Positions 17,322 through 25,495 of a DNA stretch of 64,000 bases are shown here, piece by piece. The translations under genes and the position numbers were made by a program. The notes under the pieces are model-generated. The model had not been told where the DNA came from. It worked only from the letters and a program-made list of their open reading frames with translations, and did no database searches. Positions within the stretch are counted from its first letter, which is position 1, and every line of letters begins with the position of its first letter. The DNA lies in the NCBI RefSeq assembly GCF_036013955.1, contig NZ_CP107903.1, forward strand, positions 3,720,001-3,784,000. The letters run 5' to 3'. Origin of the DNA: Streptomyces sp. NBC_00459 (GTDB lineage Bacteria > Actinomycetota > Actinomycetes > Streptomycetales > Streptomycetaceae).

Positions 17322-18677
17322 ATGCCGCAACCAGCACCCCGACCACCTTCCCAGCCACTCTTCGCCGTCACCCAGGACTCCCTGGTCATCGCCGACCTCG
17401 GTTCCCGAGGCCGTACCCGTACGGCGGACGACCACCTCCCGCCAGGCCCGTACCGCCGCCTCTTCGCCGTCCCCGGTGCCCGCGCCTTCACCGCCGGGAA
17501 CCTGATCGCCCGGCTCCCCATGGGCATGTTCAGCGTGAGCGCGGTCATCATGATCGCCGGGTCGCGCGGCTCGTACGCCCTCGCCGGCGCCGTCACCGCG
17601 ACCGGGCTCGCCGCGACGGCCGTGGTCGCCCCCTGGACCGCACGGCTCGTCGACCGGTACGGCCAGGCACGGATCGCCGTACCGGCCACGGCACTTGCCG
17701 CCCTCGGCTCCCTCGCCCTGCTGCTCTGCGTGCACCACGGCGCCCCCGACTGGACCCTCTTCGCCGCGTACGCCGCCACCGCCACGACCCCCAACACGGG
17801 CGGGATGTCACGCGCCCGCTGGGCACATCTCCTGGACGGGGAAGCGGAAGCCCTGCACACCGCCAACTCCTTCGAACAGGCCGCCGACGAACTCTGCTTC
17901 ATGCTCGGCCCGGTTCTCGCGGCCTTCCTCTGCGGGGCGTTGTTCCCGGAGGCGGGCACGCTGGTCGGGGCGGCCTTGATGATGACCGGCGTTCTCCTCT
18001 TCACCGCCCAGCGCTCGACCGAGCCGCCCGTCCGGCCCCGCGTCGAAGGGCTCCACACGCGCGGTACGTCTCCGCTGCGCGCCCCCGGCATGCGCCCCCT
18101 GCTCGCCGTCTGCCTGGCCACGGGCGCCGTGTTCGGGTCGATGGAGGTCGTCACGATCGCCTTCGCCGACGAACGGGGGCACCGGGCGGCCGCCGGTGCC
18201 GTCCTCGCCCTCCAGGCCGCCGGGTCGTGCACGGCCGGTCTGCTGTACGGGGCGCTGCGGCCGACCGGGTCCGCCGAGCGGCGCCACCCCTGGTGCCTGG
18301 CCGCGATGACGGCGCTGATGACACTGCCGCTGCTCGCCGCCGCCCTGACCGGCTCGCTCCTGGTCCTCGCGGGCGCGCTGCTCGTGGCGGGGATGGCCAC
18401 CGCGCCCACCATGATCACCAACATGACCCTGGCACAGGACCGCACCCCCGAGGGCCGTCTGAACGAGGGCATGACCCTCGCGGTGACCGGCCTGCTCGGT
18501 GGCATCGCCTGCGGTTCGGCGGCCGGCGGGTGGGTCGCGGAACACGTGTCGGCCACGGCGGGGTTCGCCGTTCCGGTCGGGGCGGCGGCGAGCGCGCTGC
18601 TGCTGTCGCTGCTCACGCACGCCAACCGGGGTCCCGTCAGCCGTAGTTCACGACCCGCGCCGACCGGGACCGCGTAA
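17322..18677 (+). CDS. MFS transporter
   Basis: 451 residues with about twelve hydrophobic helices (for example FTAGNLIARLPMGMFSVSAV near the first helix). An Arg/Asp motif after helix 2 (ARLVDRYGQAR) fits motif A of drug exporters. A 45-residue hydrophilic N-terminus precedes helix 1. GGTGG lies a few bases upstream of the ATG. Probable export of a small molecule sensed by the divergent LysR regulator; the substrate is unknown. Confidence 0.82.
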   Translation: MPQPAPRPPSQPLFAVTQDSLVIADLGSRGRTRTADDHLPPGPYRRLFAVPGARAFTAGNLIARLPMGMFSVSAVIMIAGSRGSYALAGAVTATGLAATAVVAPWTARLVDRYGQARIAVPATALAALGSLALLLCVHHGAPDWTLFAAYAATATTPNTGGMSRARWAHLLDGEAEALHTANSFEQAADELCFMLGPVLAAFLCGALFPEAGTLVGAALMMTGVLLFTAQRSTEPPVRPRVEGLHTRGTSPLRAPGMRPLLAVCLATGAVFGSMEVVTIAFADERGHRAAAGAVLALQAAGSCTAGLLYGALRPTGSAERRHPWCLAAMTALMTLPLLAAALTGSLLVLAGALLVAGMATAPTMITNMTLAQDRTPEGRLNEGMTLAVTGLLGGIACGSAAGGWVAEHVSATAGFAVPVGAAASALLLSLLTHANRGPVSRSSRPAPTGTA

Positions 18678-18780
18678 CCCGCGCTTCACGGCCCGCGCCA
18701 ACCAGGGCCGCGCCACCCGCACCAACCGGAGCCGCGCCACCCGTACTTCACCGCCCGCACCGCCCGCGCCACTCACACGC
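18640..18780. repeat. Degenerate CCGCGCCACCCG repeats after the MFS gene
   Basis: Short imperfect units recur, e.g. GCCGCGCCACCCG at about 18707 and 18731 (24 bp apart) and TTCACGGCCCGC-like units at 18647 and 18685. Part lies in the last codons of the MFS gene, part in the gap. Its function is not evident. Confidence 0.4.
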
Positions 18781-18849
18781 CCCGCACGACCCTCAGCCAA
18801 TTCGCGCGCACCCCATTGACTCGTTCACACGCCACACATACCTTCGCCC

Positions 18850-18888
18850 GTCGAAGCGCTTCGACTACGCACGTCGAATCAGTTCGAC
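18850..18888. promoter_or_regulatory. Twin LacI-type operators of the alpha-xyloside operon
   Basis: GTCGAAGCGCTTCGAC (18850-18865) is a perfect 16-bp palindrome. GTCGAATCAGTTCGAC (18873-18888) has identical six-base arms and a different centre. The starts are 23 bp apart, about two helical turns. Both are just upstream of the binding-protein gene. The CGAA/TTCG half-site and C-G rich centre are typical of LacI-family regulators; one is encoded at the operon's end (24429). Confidence 0.8.
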
Positions 18889-18940
18889 GACCCTGCACGA
18901 CAGGTGACCGAGATCCATCCGACTCCCCTGGAGGCACTGG

Positions 18941-20242
18941 ATGTTGACGGCGAAAAGGCATGGCAGGTGCATGATCACAGCGGCCTCGACCCTGGTCGGG
19001 GCCCTGTTGCTGGCTTCCTGCGGCGGCTCGGACAGCGGATCGTCCGACGGGAAGACCCTACGCCTCTGGCACTACGAGGGCCCCGACAGCGCGATGGGCG
19101 CGGCCTGGAAAGTGGCGGTGGAGGAGTTCGAGGCGACGCATCCGGGCGTCAAGGTGGAGTTCGAGGAGAAGGGCTTCGAACAGATCCAGAAGACCGCCCC
19201 CATGGTCCTCAACTCCTCCGACGCGCCGGACCTGATGGAGTACAACAAGGGCAACGCGACGGCCGGCCTGCTCTCCACACAGGGGCTGCTCACCGACCTG
19301 ACCGCCGAGGTGACGAAGCGCGGCTGGGACAAGAAGATCGGCGCAGGTGTCCGCACCACCAGCCAGTACGACGCCAACGGCGTGATGGGCACCGGCAGTT
19401 GGTACGGCGTGCCCAACTACGCCGAGTACACGATGGTGTTCTACAACAAGGACCTCTTCGAGCGGCACGGGATCGCCGTACCGACATCGCTCGACGAACT
19501 CACCACCGCCATGGACAAGTTCGTCGCCGAGGGCATCACCCCGCTGGCGAGCGCGGGCGCCGAGTATCCGGCCCAGCAGTACCTGTACCAGCTCGCCCTG
19601 TCGAAGGCGGACCGTGCCTGGGTCGACAAGTACGAGCTGTACAAGGGGAAGACGGACTTCCATGACGCCGCCTGGACGTACGGCGCGGAGACCTTCGCCG
19701 ACTGGGTGAAGAAGGGGTACTTCGGCAAGAACTCCAGCGGCCTGAAGGCCGAGGACGCCGGCGTCTCCTTCATCCAGGGCAAGAGCCCGATCCTTTTCTC
19801 CGGCAGCTGGTGGTACGGCCGCTTCAAGAGCGAGGCGAAGTTCGACTGGGGCACGTTCCTGTGGCCCGGCTCCGGCCTCACCCTCGGCTCCGGCGGCAAT
19901 CTGTGGGTCGTGCCCAAGGGCGCCGGGAACAAGGAACTCGCCTACGACTTCATCGACATCACCATGTCGGAGAAGATCCAGAACCTGCTCGGCAACAGGG
20001 GCGGGATCCCGGTGGCGGCCGACCCTGCCGCCATCACCGACCCGCAGGCCAAGTCGCTCATCGCCGACTTCAACACCCTCTCCGACCGGGACGGGCTCGC
20101 CTTCTACCCCGACTGGCCGGTCCCCGGCTACTACGACGTCCTCGTCTCCGAGGTCCAGAAGCTGATCACGGGCAGCGCGAAACCGGACGCGGTCCTCGAC
20201 TCGTTGCAGGAGGCGTACGACAAGGGCGTACCGAAGACATGA
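18941..20242 (+). CDS. ABC importer, sugar-binding lipoprotein
   Basis: 433 residues. The signal peptide ends in a lipobox (LLLASC, Cys27), so the mature protein should be lipid-anchored outside the membrane. The body matches family 1 extracellular sugar-binding proteins (LRLWHYEGPDS, APDLMEYNKGNATAGLLSTQ, GTGSWYGVPNYAEYTMVFYN). GGAGG lies six bases before the ATG. It is the first gene of a five-gene operon with the stop overlapping the permease start (ATGA). Likely ligand: an alpha-xyloside or xylose-containing oligosaccharide, inferred from the alpha-xylosidase. Confidence 0.88.
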   Translation: MLTAKRHGRCMITAASTLVGALLLASCGGSDSGSSDGKTLRLWHYEGPDSAMGAAWKVAVEEFEATHPGVKVEFEEKGFEQIQKTAPMVLNSSDAPDLMEYNKGNATAGLLSTQGLLTDLTAEVTKRGWDKKIGAGVRTTSQYDANGVMGTGSWYGVPNYAEYTMVFYNKDLFERHGIAVPTSLDELTTAMDKFVAEGITPLASAGAEYPAQQYLYQLALSKADRAWVDKYELYKGKTDFHDAAWTYGAETFADWVKKGYFGKNSSGLKAEDAGVSFIQGKSPILFSGSWWYGRFKSEAKFDWGTFLWPGSGLTLGSGGNLWVVPKGAGNKELAYDFIDITMSEKIQNLLGNRGGIPVAADPAAITDPQAKSLIADFNTLSDRDGLAFYPDWPVPGYYDVLVSEVQKLITGSAKPDAVLDSLQEAYDKGVPKT

Positions 20243-21228
20243 CCGTCACCGTCGAACGGGCCGGCGGACGGGGCCGGAACCGGGTCGCCAACTCCTCGCG
20301 CCGGCACGGAAGTTCGCGGCGCCGGGAGGACTCGTACACCCTCTTCCTCCTCCCCGGAGCGCTCGCCTTCCTCGCCGTGATCGTCGTGCCGTTCCTGATG
20401 AACACGGGGGTGAGTTTCACCGACTGGCGGGGCGTGGGCACCCCGGAGTGGTCGGGGCTCGCCAACTACCGGGCGCTGATGGACGATTCGGAGTTCTGGG
20501 CGTCGTTCCGGCACAGCCTGTTCATGGTGGCGGCGATGGCGGCCGTGCCCACCGCGGTCGGACTCGTCCTCGCCGCCGCCCTGTTCGACTTCGTCGGCAA
20601 GTACTTCGGGAGTCGCTGGGCGGCCGTGCTCCGCGCCTGCTTCTATCTCCCGCAGGTGCTGCCGATCGCGGTCGCGGGCATCGTCTGGAGCTGGATCCTC
20701 GCACCCGAGAACGGCTCGCTGAACGAGGTGCTGAAAGCTGTCGGGCTCGGCTCCTGGCAGCAGGACTGGCTCGGCGACCCTGACATCGCGCTCTACAGCG
20801 TGATGGGCGTGATGGTCTGGGTCCAGCTCGGCTTCCCGCTGGTCGTCTTCATGGCGGGCCTGCAACGCGTCGACCCGCAGCTCTACGAGGCCGCCGAACT
20901 GGACGGCGCCGGCTGGTGGCGCCGCTTCCGGCACATCACGGTCCCGCAGATCCGCCCCGAGATCTACGTCGTCCTCACCTGGTGCACGATCGCCGCGCTG
21001 AAGGTGTTCGGCGCGGTGTACGTCCTGACGAAGGGCGGCCCGGGCGGCGCGACGAATGTGCCGTCCTACTTCTCCTTCACCACGTTCTTCGAGAAGACCC
21101 AGGTCGGCTACGGCGCAGCCGTCTCCACCGTCCTGACGGTGATCATCCTCGCCGTCTCGCTCATCGGCCTGAAGCTCCAGACCCGGGCCGAGGACGCCGA
21201 GGACGCTCCGACAGGGGGACGGGCATGA
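20239..21228 (+). CDS. ABC sugar permease, MalF-like
   Basis: 329 residues. A basic N-terminus is followed by six predicted membrane helices. The cytoplasmic EAA loop reads EAAELDGAGWWRRFRHITVP, the docking site for an ATPase. No ATPase gene is in the operon; Streptomyces importers of this class usually share MsiK. Overlaps of four bases on both sides couple it to the binding protein and second permease. Confidence 0.9.
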   Translation: MTVTVERAGGRGRNRVANSSRRHGSSRRREDSYTLFLLPGALAFLAVIVVPFLMNTGVSFTDWRGVGTPEWSGLANYRALMDDSEFWASFRHSLFMVAAMAAVPTAVGLVLAAALFDFVGKYFGSRWAAVLRACFYLPQVLPIAVAGIVWSWILAPENGSLNEVLKAVGLGSWQQDWLGDPDIALYSVMGVMVWVQLGFPLVVFMAGLQRVDPQLYEAAELDGAGWWRRFRHITVPQIRPEIYVVLTWCTIAALKVFGAVYVLTKGGPGGATNVPSYFSFTTFFEKTQVGYGAAVSTVLTVIILAVSLIGLKLQTRAEDAEDAPTGGRA

Positions 21229-22058
21229 CGACCGCCCTGCGCCGCTACCGCCGCCACCCGGTGCTCGTCGCCCTCGTCCTCGCCGCCCTGTTCATGGTCG
21301 TGCCGTTCCTGATCGTCGCCGTCAACGCCGTGAAGTCGCCCGCCGAGTACTCCGCCAACGGCCCGCTCAGCCTCCCCGAGGGCATCTACCTCGACGGGAT
21401 CAAGGACTTCTGGGAACGGGTCGACTTCGGGCAGAAGCTCGTCAACTCGGCACTGATCAGCGGGTCGGTGGCCGCCCTGGCAGTCGTCCTGTCCGTGCTG
21501 AACGCGTACGCGATCGGCGTCGGCCGGATCAGGGGCCGCACCTGGGTCCTCGCCTTCTTCGTCCTCGCCAACATGCTGCCGCAGGAGGCGCTGGTCTACC
21601 CGGTGTACTACCTGAGCAAGGAAGCCGGCCTGTACGACACCCGGTTGAGCGTGATCATCGTCTTCACGGTGATCCAGGCCGCCTTCGGTACGTATCTCCT
21701 CTCCTCGGTGCTGGGCCAGTTCCCCCGGGAGATCATCGAGGCCGCGCGGATCGACGGCGCGAACAAGTGGCAGGTCCTGTGGCGGATCGTCGTCCCGGTC
21801 AGCCGCCCCACCCTCGGCGTGCTCCTCGTCTTCTTCTTCATCTGGACCTGGAACGAGTTCCTGCTTCCCCTGGTGATGCTGATCTCCAACGACAACCAGA
21901 CGGTGTCGGTCGCCCTCGGCGTCCTCCAGGGCCAGCGCCTGATGGACGCCACGATGACCAACGCGGCTGCCCTGCTGGGTGTGTTGCCCGCTCTCGTCTT
22001 CTTCCTCGTCTTCCAGCGAACACTCACCCGCGGCATAGCCGTGGGTGCCGTCAAGTAA
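21225..22058 (+). CDS. ABC sugar permease, MalG-like
   Basis: 277 residues from the ATG at 21225, which overlaps the preceding stop. Six membrane helices and the EAA motif EAARIDGANKWQVLWRIVVP are visible. It pairs with the upstream permease to form the membrane channel. The gap to the xylosidase gene is 52 bp. Confidence 0.9.
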   Translation: MTTALRRYRRHPVLVALVLAALFMVVPFLIVAVNAVKSPAEYSANGPLSLPEGIYLDGIKDFWERVDFGQKLVNSALISGSVAALAVVLSVLNAYAIGVGRIRGRTWVLAFFVLANMLPQEALVYPVYYLSKEAGLYDTRLSVIIVFTVIQAAFGTYLLSSVLGQFPREIIEAARIDGANKWQVLWRIVVPVSRPTLGVLLVFFFIWTWNEFLLPLVMLISNDNQTVSVALGVLQGQRLMDATMTNAAALLGVLPALVFFLVFQRTLTRGIAVGAVK

Positions 22059-22110
22059 TCCGGCCAAGCAAGCCCACCCAAGCCGAGTAGGCCAAGTAAG
22101 GGGTATGCGC

Positions 22111-24429
22111 GTGAAGTTCACCGACGGCTACTGGCTACTGCGCGAGGGCGTCACCGCCGCCCACCCGGTCGAGGTCCTCGATGTCACGGACGCCGACGGC
22201 ACGTTGGACATCCACGCGCCGACCCAGCCCATCCGCCACCGCGGCGACCTGCTGAAGGGACCGGTCGTGACGATCAGCGCCCACGCCCCGATGCCCGACG
22301 TCATCGGCGTCACGTTCACGCACTTCCAGGGCGAGCAGCCGCAGAGCCCCCGGTTCGAGGTGCGGAAGGAGGATCTGACAGCCCACACCGAGTACGACGA
22401 GGAGCACGCGACCCTGACCTCCGGCACCCTCTCCGTCCGGGTCAGCCGCACCAGCCCCTGGCACGTCGACTTCCTCGCCCACGGCCGTGTCCTCACCAGC
22501 AGCGACCCCAAGGGCATGGGCATCATGCGGGACTCGACCACCGGCGCCCACTATCTGCGCGAGCAGCTGGGGTTGGGCGTCGGGACGAGCGTGTACGGCC
22601 TCGGTGAACGCTTCGGCCCGCTGGTCAAGAACGGCCAGGTCGTCGACATGTGGAACGCCGACGGCGGCACGGCGACCGAACAGGCCTACAAGAACGTCCC
22701 GTTCTACCTCACGGACGCGGGCTACGGAGTCTTCGTCGACCACCCCGGCCGGGTCTCCTTCGAGGTCGGCTCGGAGGCGGTGTCACGGGTTCAGTTCAGC
22801 GCCGAGACACAGCAGTTGACGTACTACGTCATCCACGGGCCGACCCCCAAGGACATCCTGCGCAAGTACACGGCCCTGACCGGCCGCCCGGCGCTCCCGC
22901 CGCCGTGGTCGTTCGGCCTGTGGCTGTCGACGTCCTTCACCACCTCCTACGACGAGGAGACGGTGACGTCGTTCATCGAGGGCATGCGGGAGCGCGAACT
23001 CCCGCTCTCCGTCTTCCACTTCGACTGCTTCTGGATGCGCGAGTTCAACTGGTGCGACTTCCGGTGGGACCCGCGGGTCTTCCCCGACCCCGAGGGCATG
23101 CTCCAGCGGCTGAAGTCGAAGGGCCTGCACATCAGCGTCTGGATCAACCCGTACATAGCCCAGCGGTCGCCACTCTTCGCGGAGGGCAAGGCACTTGGCC
23201 ATCTGCTCCGCCGACCGGACGGCAGCGTGTGGCAGTGGGACCTGTGGCAGCCGGGCATGGCCCTGGTCGACTTCACCAGCCCGGCCGCCCGCGACTGGTA
23301 CGCGTCGAAGCTGGAGGCGCTGCTCGCCCAGGGCGTCGACTGCTTCAAGACCGACTTCGGTGAACGGGTCCCGCTGGACGTGGAGTTCGCCGACGGCTCG
23401 GACCCGGAGCGGATGCACAACTACTACACCTACCTCTACAACAGGACAGTCTTCGACGTGCTGCGCAAGCACCGCGGCGAGGGCGAGGCGGTCGTGTTCG
23501 CACGGTCGGCGACGGCCGGCAGCCAGCAGTTCCCGGTCCACTGGGGCGGCGACTGCGAGGCGACGTACGAGTCGATGGCGGAGTCACTGCGCGGCGGACT
23601 GTCCCTCGGGCTCTCCGGCTTCGGCTACTGGAGCCATGACATCGGCGGCTTCGAGGGCACCCCGAGCCCGGCGCTCTTCAAACGCTGGATCGCCTTCGGT
23701 CTCCTCTCCTCCCACAGTCGCCTGCACGGCAGTTCCACCTACCGGGTGCCATGGCTGTTCGACGAGGAGGCCGTGGACGTACTGCGGCTGTTCACCCGGC
23801 TGAAGCTCCGACTCATGCCGTATCTGTACGAGGCCGCCCGCACCGCCCACACCGAGGGCGTCCCGATGATGCGGGCGATGGTCCTGGAGTTCCCGGACGA
23901 CCCCGGATGCGCCCACCTGGAACGGCAGTTCATGCTCGGCCGGGACCTGCTCGTCGCCCCCGTGTTCAGCGACGAGGGCGAGGTCTCCTACTACGTCCCC
24001 GAGGGCGAGTGGACCCACTTCCTCACCGGCCGCACGGTCACCGGCCCCCGCTGGATACGCGATCGCCACGGCTTCGACAGCGTGCCGCTGCTGGTCCGCC
24101 CCGGGTCGGTGATCCCGGTGGGCGCGGTGGACGACCGCCCCGACTACGCGTACGCCGACGGGGTCACACTGCACGCGTACGGCCTGGAACGCGGCGCCCA
24201 AGTGACGGTCTCGATAGGCGACTTGACGTTCACGGTCGTCCGCGAGGGCGACACCCTGCGGGCGTCGTGCAGCGATCCGTCGGCGCCCTGGGGACTGGCG
24301 GCGGGCAGACGAGAGGTGCGGGCGAAGGCGGGCACCGGGTTCCTGACGGTGGAGCTGGGACCGGCCGGACCGAAGTCGGCGGAACAGGGATCGGCGGCAC
24401 CGGGGCCGGTCGAGTCGGGAGACGAGTGA
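22111..24429 (+). CDS. yicI: GH31 alpha-xylosidase, YicI type
   Basis: 772 residues, the same length as E. coli YicI, which it follows closely throughout. The GTG at 22111 is preferred because the resulting N-terminus (KFTDGYW) aligns with YicI and AAGGGG lies seven bases upstream; an ATG at 22105 is possible. Nucleophile D415 lies in KTDFGER and acid/base D481 in HWGGDC. Sugar-site landmarks include HFDCFWM and the ESMAESLRGGLSLGLSGF stretch. No signal peptide, so it acts in the cytoplasm on imported alpha-xylosides such as isoprimeverose. Its stop overlaps the regulator start (TGATG). Confidence 0.93.
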   Translation: MKFTDGYWLLREGVTAAHPVEVLDVTDADGTLDIHAPTQPIRHRGDLLKGPVVTISAHAPMPDVIGVTFTHFQGEQPQSPRFEVRKEDLTAHTEYDEEHATLTSGTLSVRVSRTSPWHVDFLAHGRVLTSSDPKGMGIMRDSTTGAHYLREQLGLGVGTSVYGLGERFGPLVKNGQVVDMWNADGGTATEQAYKNVPFYLTDAGYGVFVDHPGRVSFEVGSEAVSRVQFSAETQQLTYYVIHGPTPKDILRKYTALTGRPALPPPWSFGLWLSTSFTTSYDEETVTSFIEGMRERELPLSVFHFDCFWMREFNWCDFRWDPRVFPDPEGMLQRLKSKGLHISVWINPYIAQRSPLFAEGKALGHLLRRPDGSVWQWDLWQPGMALVDFTSPAARDWYASKLEALLAQGVDCFKTDFGERVPLDVEFADGSDPERMHNYYTYLYNRTVFDVLRKHRGEGEAVVFARSATAGSQQFPVHWGGDCEATYESMAESLRGGLSLGLSGFGYWSHDIGGFEGTPSPALFKRWIAFGLLSSHSRLHGSSTYRVPWLFDEEAVDVLRLFTRLKLRLMPYLYEAARTAHTEGVPMMRAMVLEFPDDPGCAHLERQFMLGRDLLVAPVFSDEGEVSYYVPEGEWTHFLTGRTVTGPRWIRDRHGFDSVPLLVRPGSVIPVGAVDDRPDYAYADGVTLHAYGLERGAQVTVSIGDLTFTVVREGDTLRASCSDPSAPWGLAAGRREVRAKAGTGFLTVELGPAGPKSAEQGSAAPGPVESGDE

Positions 24430-25442
24430 TGGTGAAGATCACCGATGTGGCGCGGCACGCCGGGGTCTCCCCGAGCACGGTGTCGTACGCCCTCAGCGGC
24501 AAGCGCCCGATCTCCGAGGAGACCCGGCAGCGCATCGAACGCTCCATCCACGAACTCGGCTACCGCCCGCACGCGGGCGCCAGGGCCCTGGCGAGCAGCC
24601 GCTCCAACGTACTGGCGCTGGTGATCCCCTTGCGGACCGGCATCCACGTCCCGGTCGCGATGCAGTTCGCGGTGTCGGTGGTGACGGCGGCGCGCCGCCA
24701 CGACCACGACGTCCTGCTGCTCACCCAGGAGGAGGGCGACGGCGGTCTGCGCCGGGTGGCGGACACGGCCCTGGTGGACGCGTTGATCGTGATGGACGTC
24801 CAACTCCACGACTCCCGGCTGCCGTTGCTGCGTGCGCTGGACCTGCCGTCGGTCCTGATCGGCTTCCCTTCCGAGCCGACCGGCCTGACCTGTATCGACC
24901 TGGACTTCAGGGCGGCGGGCGAGCTGTGCGTCGAACGGCTCGCGGCCCTGGGGCACCGGGTGATCGCCCTGGTCGGCTCACCGCCCGAGGTGTACGTACG
25001 CCGGACCGCGTTCGCCCAGCGCGTGGTCCAGGGGTTCACTGCGGCGGCGGACCGGGGCGGGCTGTCGTCCTCGGTGCACCCCTGTGAGGCGACGCCTGCC
25101 GCGGCGAGGGTGGTCGCGGAACAACTCCTGCGCGAACACCCGGCGTTGACAGGGGTCGTCGTCCACAACGAAGCGATCCTGGAACCCCTGATCGATGCCT
25201 TCGAGCATCTCGGCCTACGGGTCCCCGGCGACCTCTCGGTCACCGCGATCTGCCCGGACGACGTGGCCGAGAACCTGCCCGTACCGGTCACCTCGGTCGC
25301 CATACCGTCGGCGGAGATCGGGACGCGGGCCGTGGACCTGCTGATGAAGAAGCTCAACGGCACGGGCCACGTCCCGGAGGCGACACTCCTGCCACCCAGC
25401 CTGACGGAACGGGCGAGCACGGTGGCACGGGCGGCACCATGA
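24429..25442 (+). CDS. LacI-family regulator of the alpha-xyloside operon
   Basis: 337 residues. The helix-turn-helix is typical: ITDVARHAGVSPSTVSYALS at residues 4-23, then the hinge helix region RALASSRSN. The periplasmic-binding-like domain follows. It is last in the operon and therefore co-transcribed with the genes it probably represses through the twin operators at 18850-18888. The inducer is likely the imported sugar or its product. Confidence 0.9.
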   Translation: MVKITDVARHAGVSPSTVSYALSGKRPISEETRQRIERSIHELGYRPHAGARALASSRSNVLALVIPLRTGIHVPVAMQFAVSVVTAARRHDHDVLLLTQEEGDGGLRRVADTALVDALIVMDVQLHDSRLPLLRALDLPSVLIGFPSEPTGLTCIDLDFRAAGELCVERLAALGHRVIALVGSPPEVYVRRTAFAQRVVQGFTAAADRGGLSSSVHPCEATPAAARVVAEQLLREHPALTGVVVHNEAILEPLIDAFEHLGLRVPGDLSVTAICPDDVAENLPVPVTSVAIPSAEIGTRAVDLLMKKLNGTGHVPEATLLPPSLTERASTVARAAP

Positions 25443-25495
25443 ACCCGTAACTCTGTCGGGCGAGTCGGCCGAACCAGCCGGTCCGGTCATGGGAA

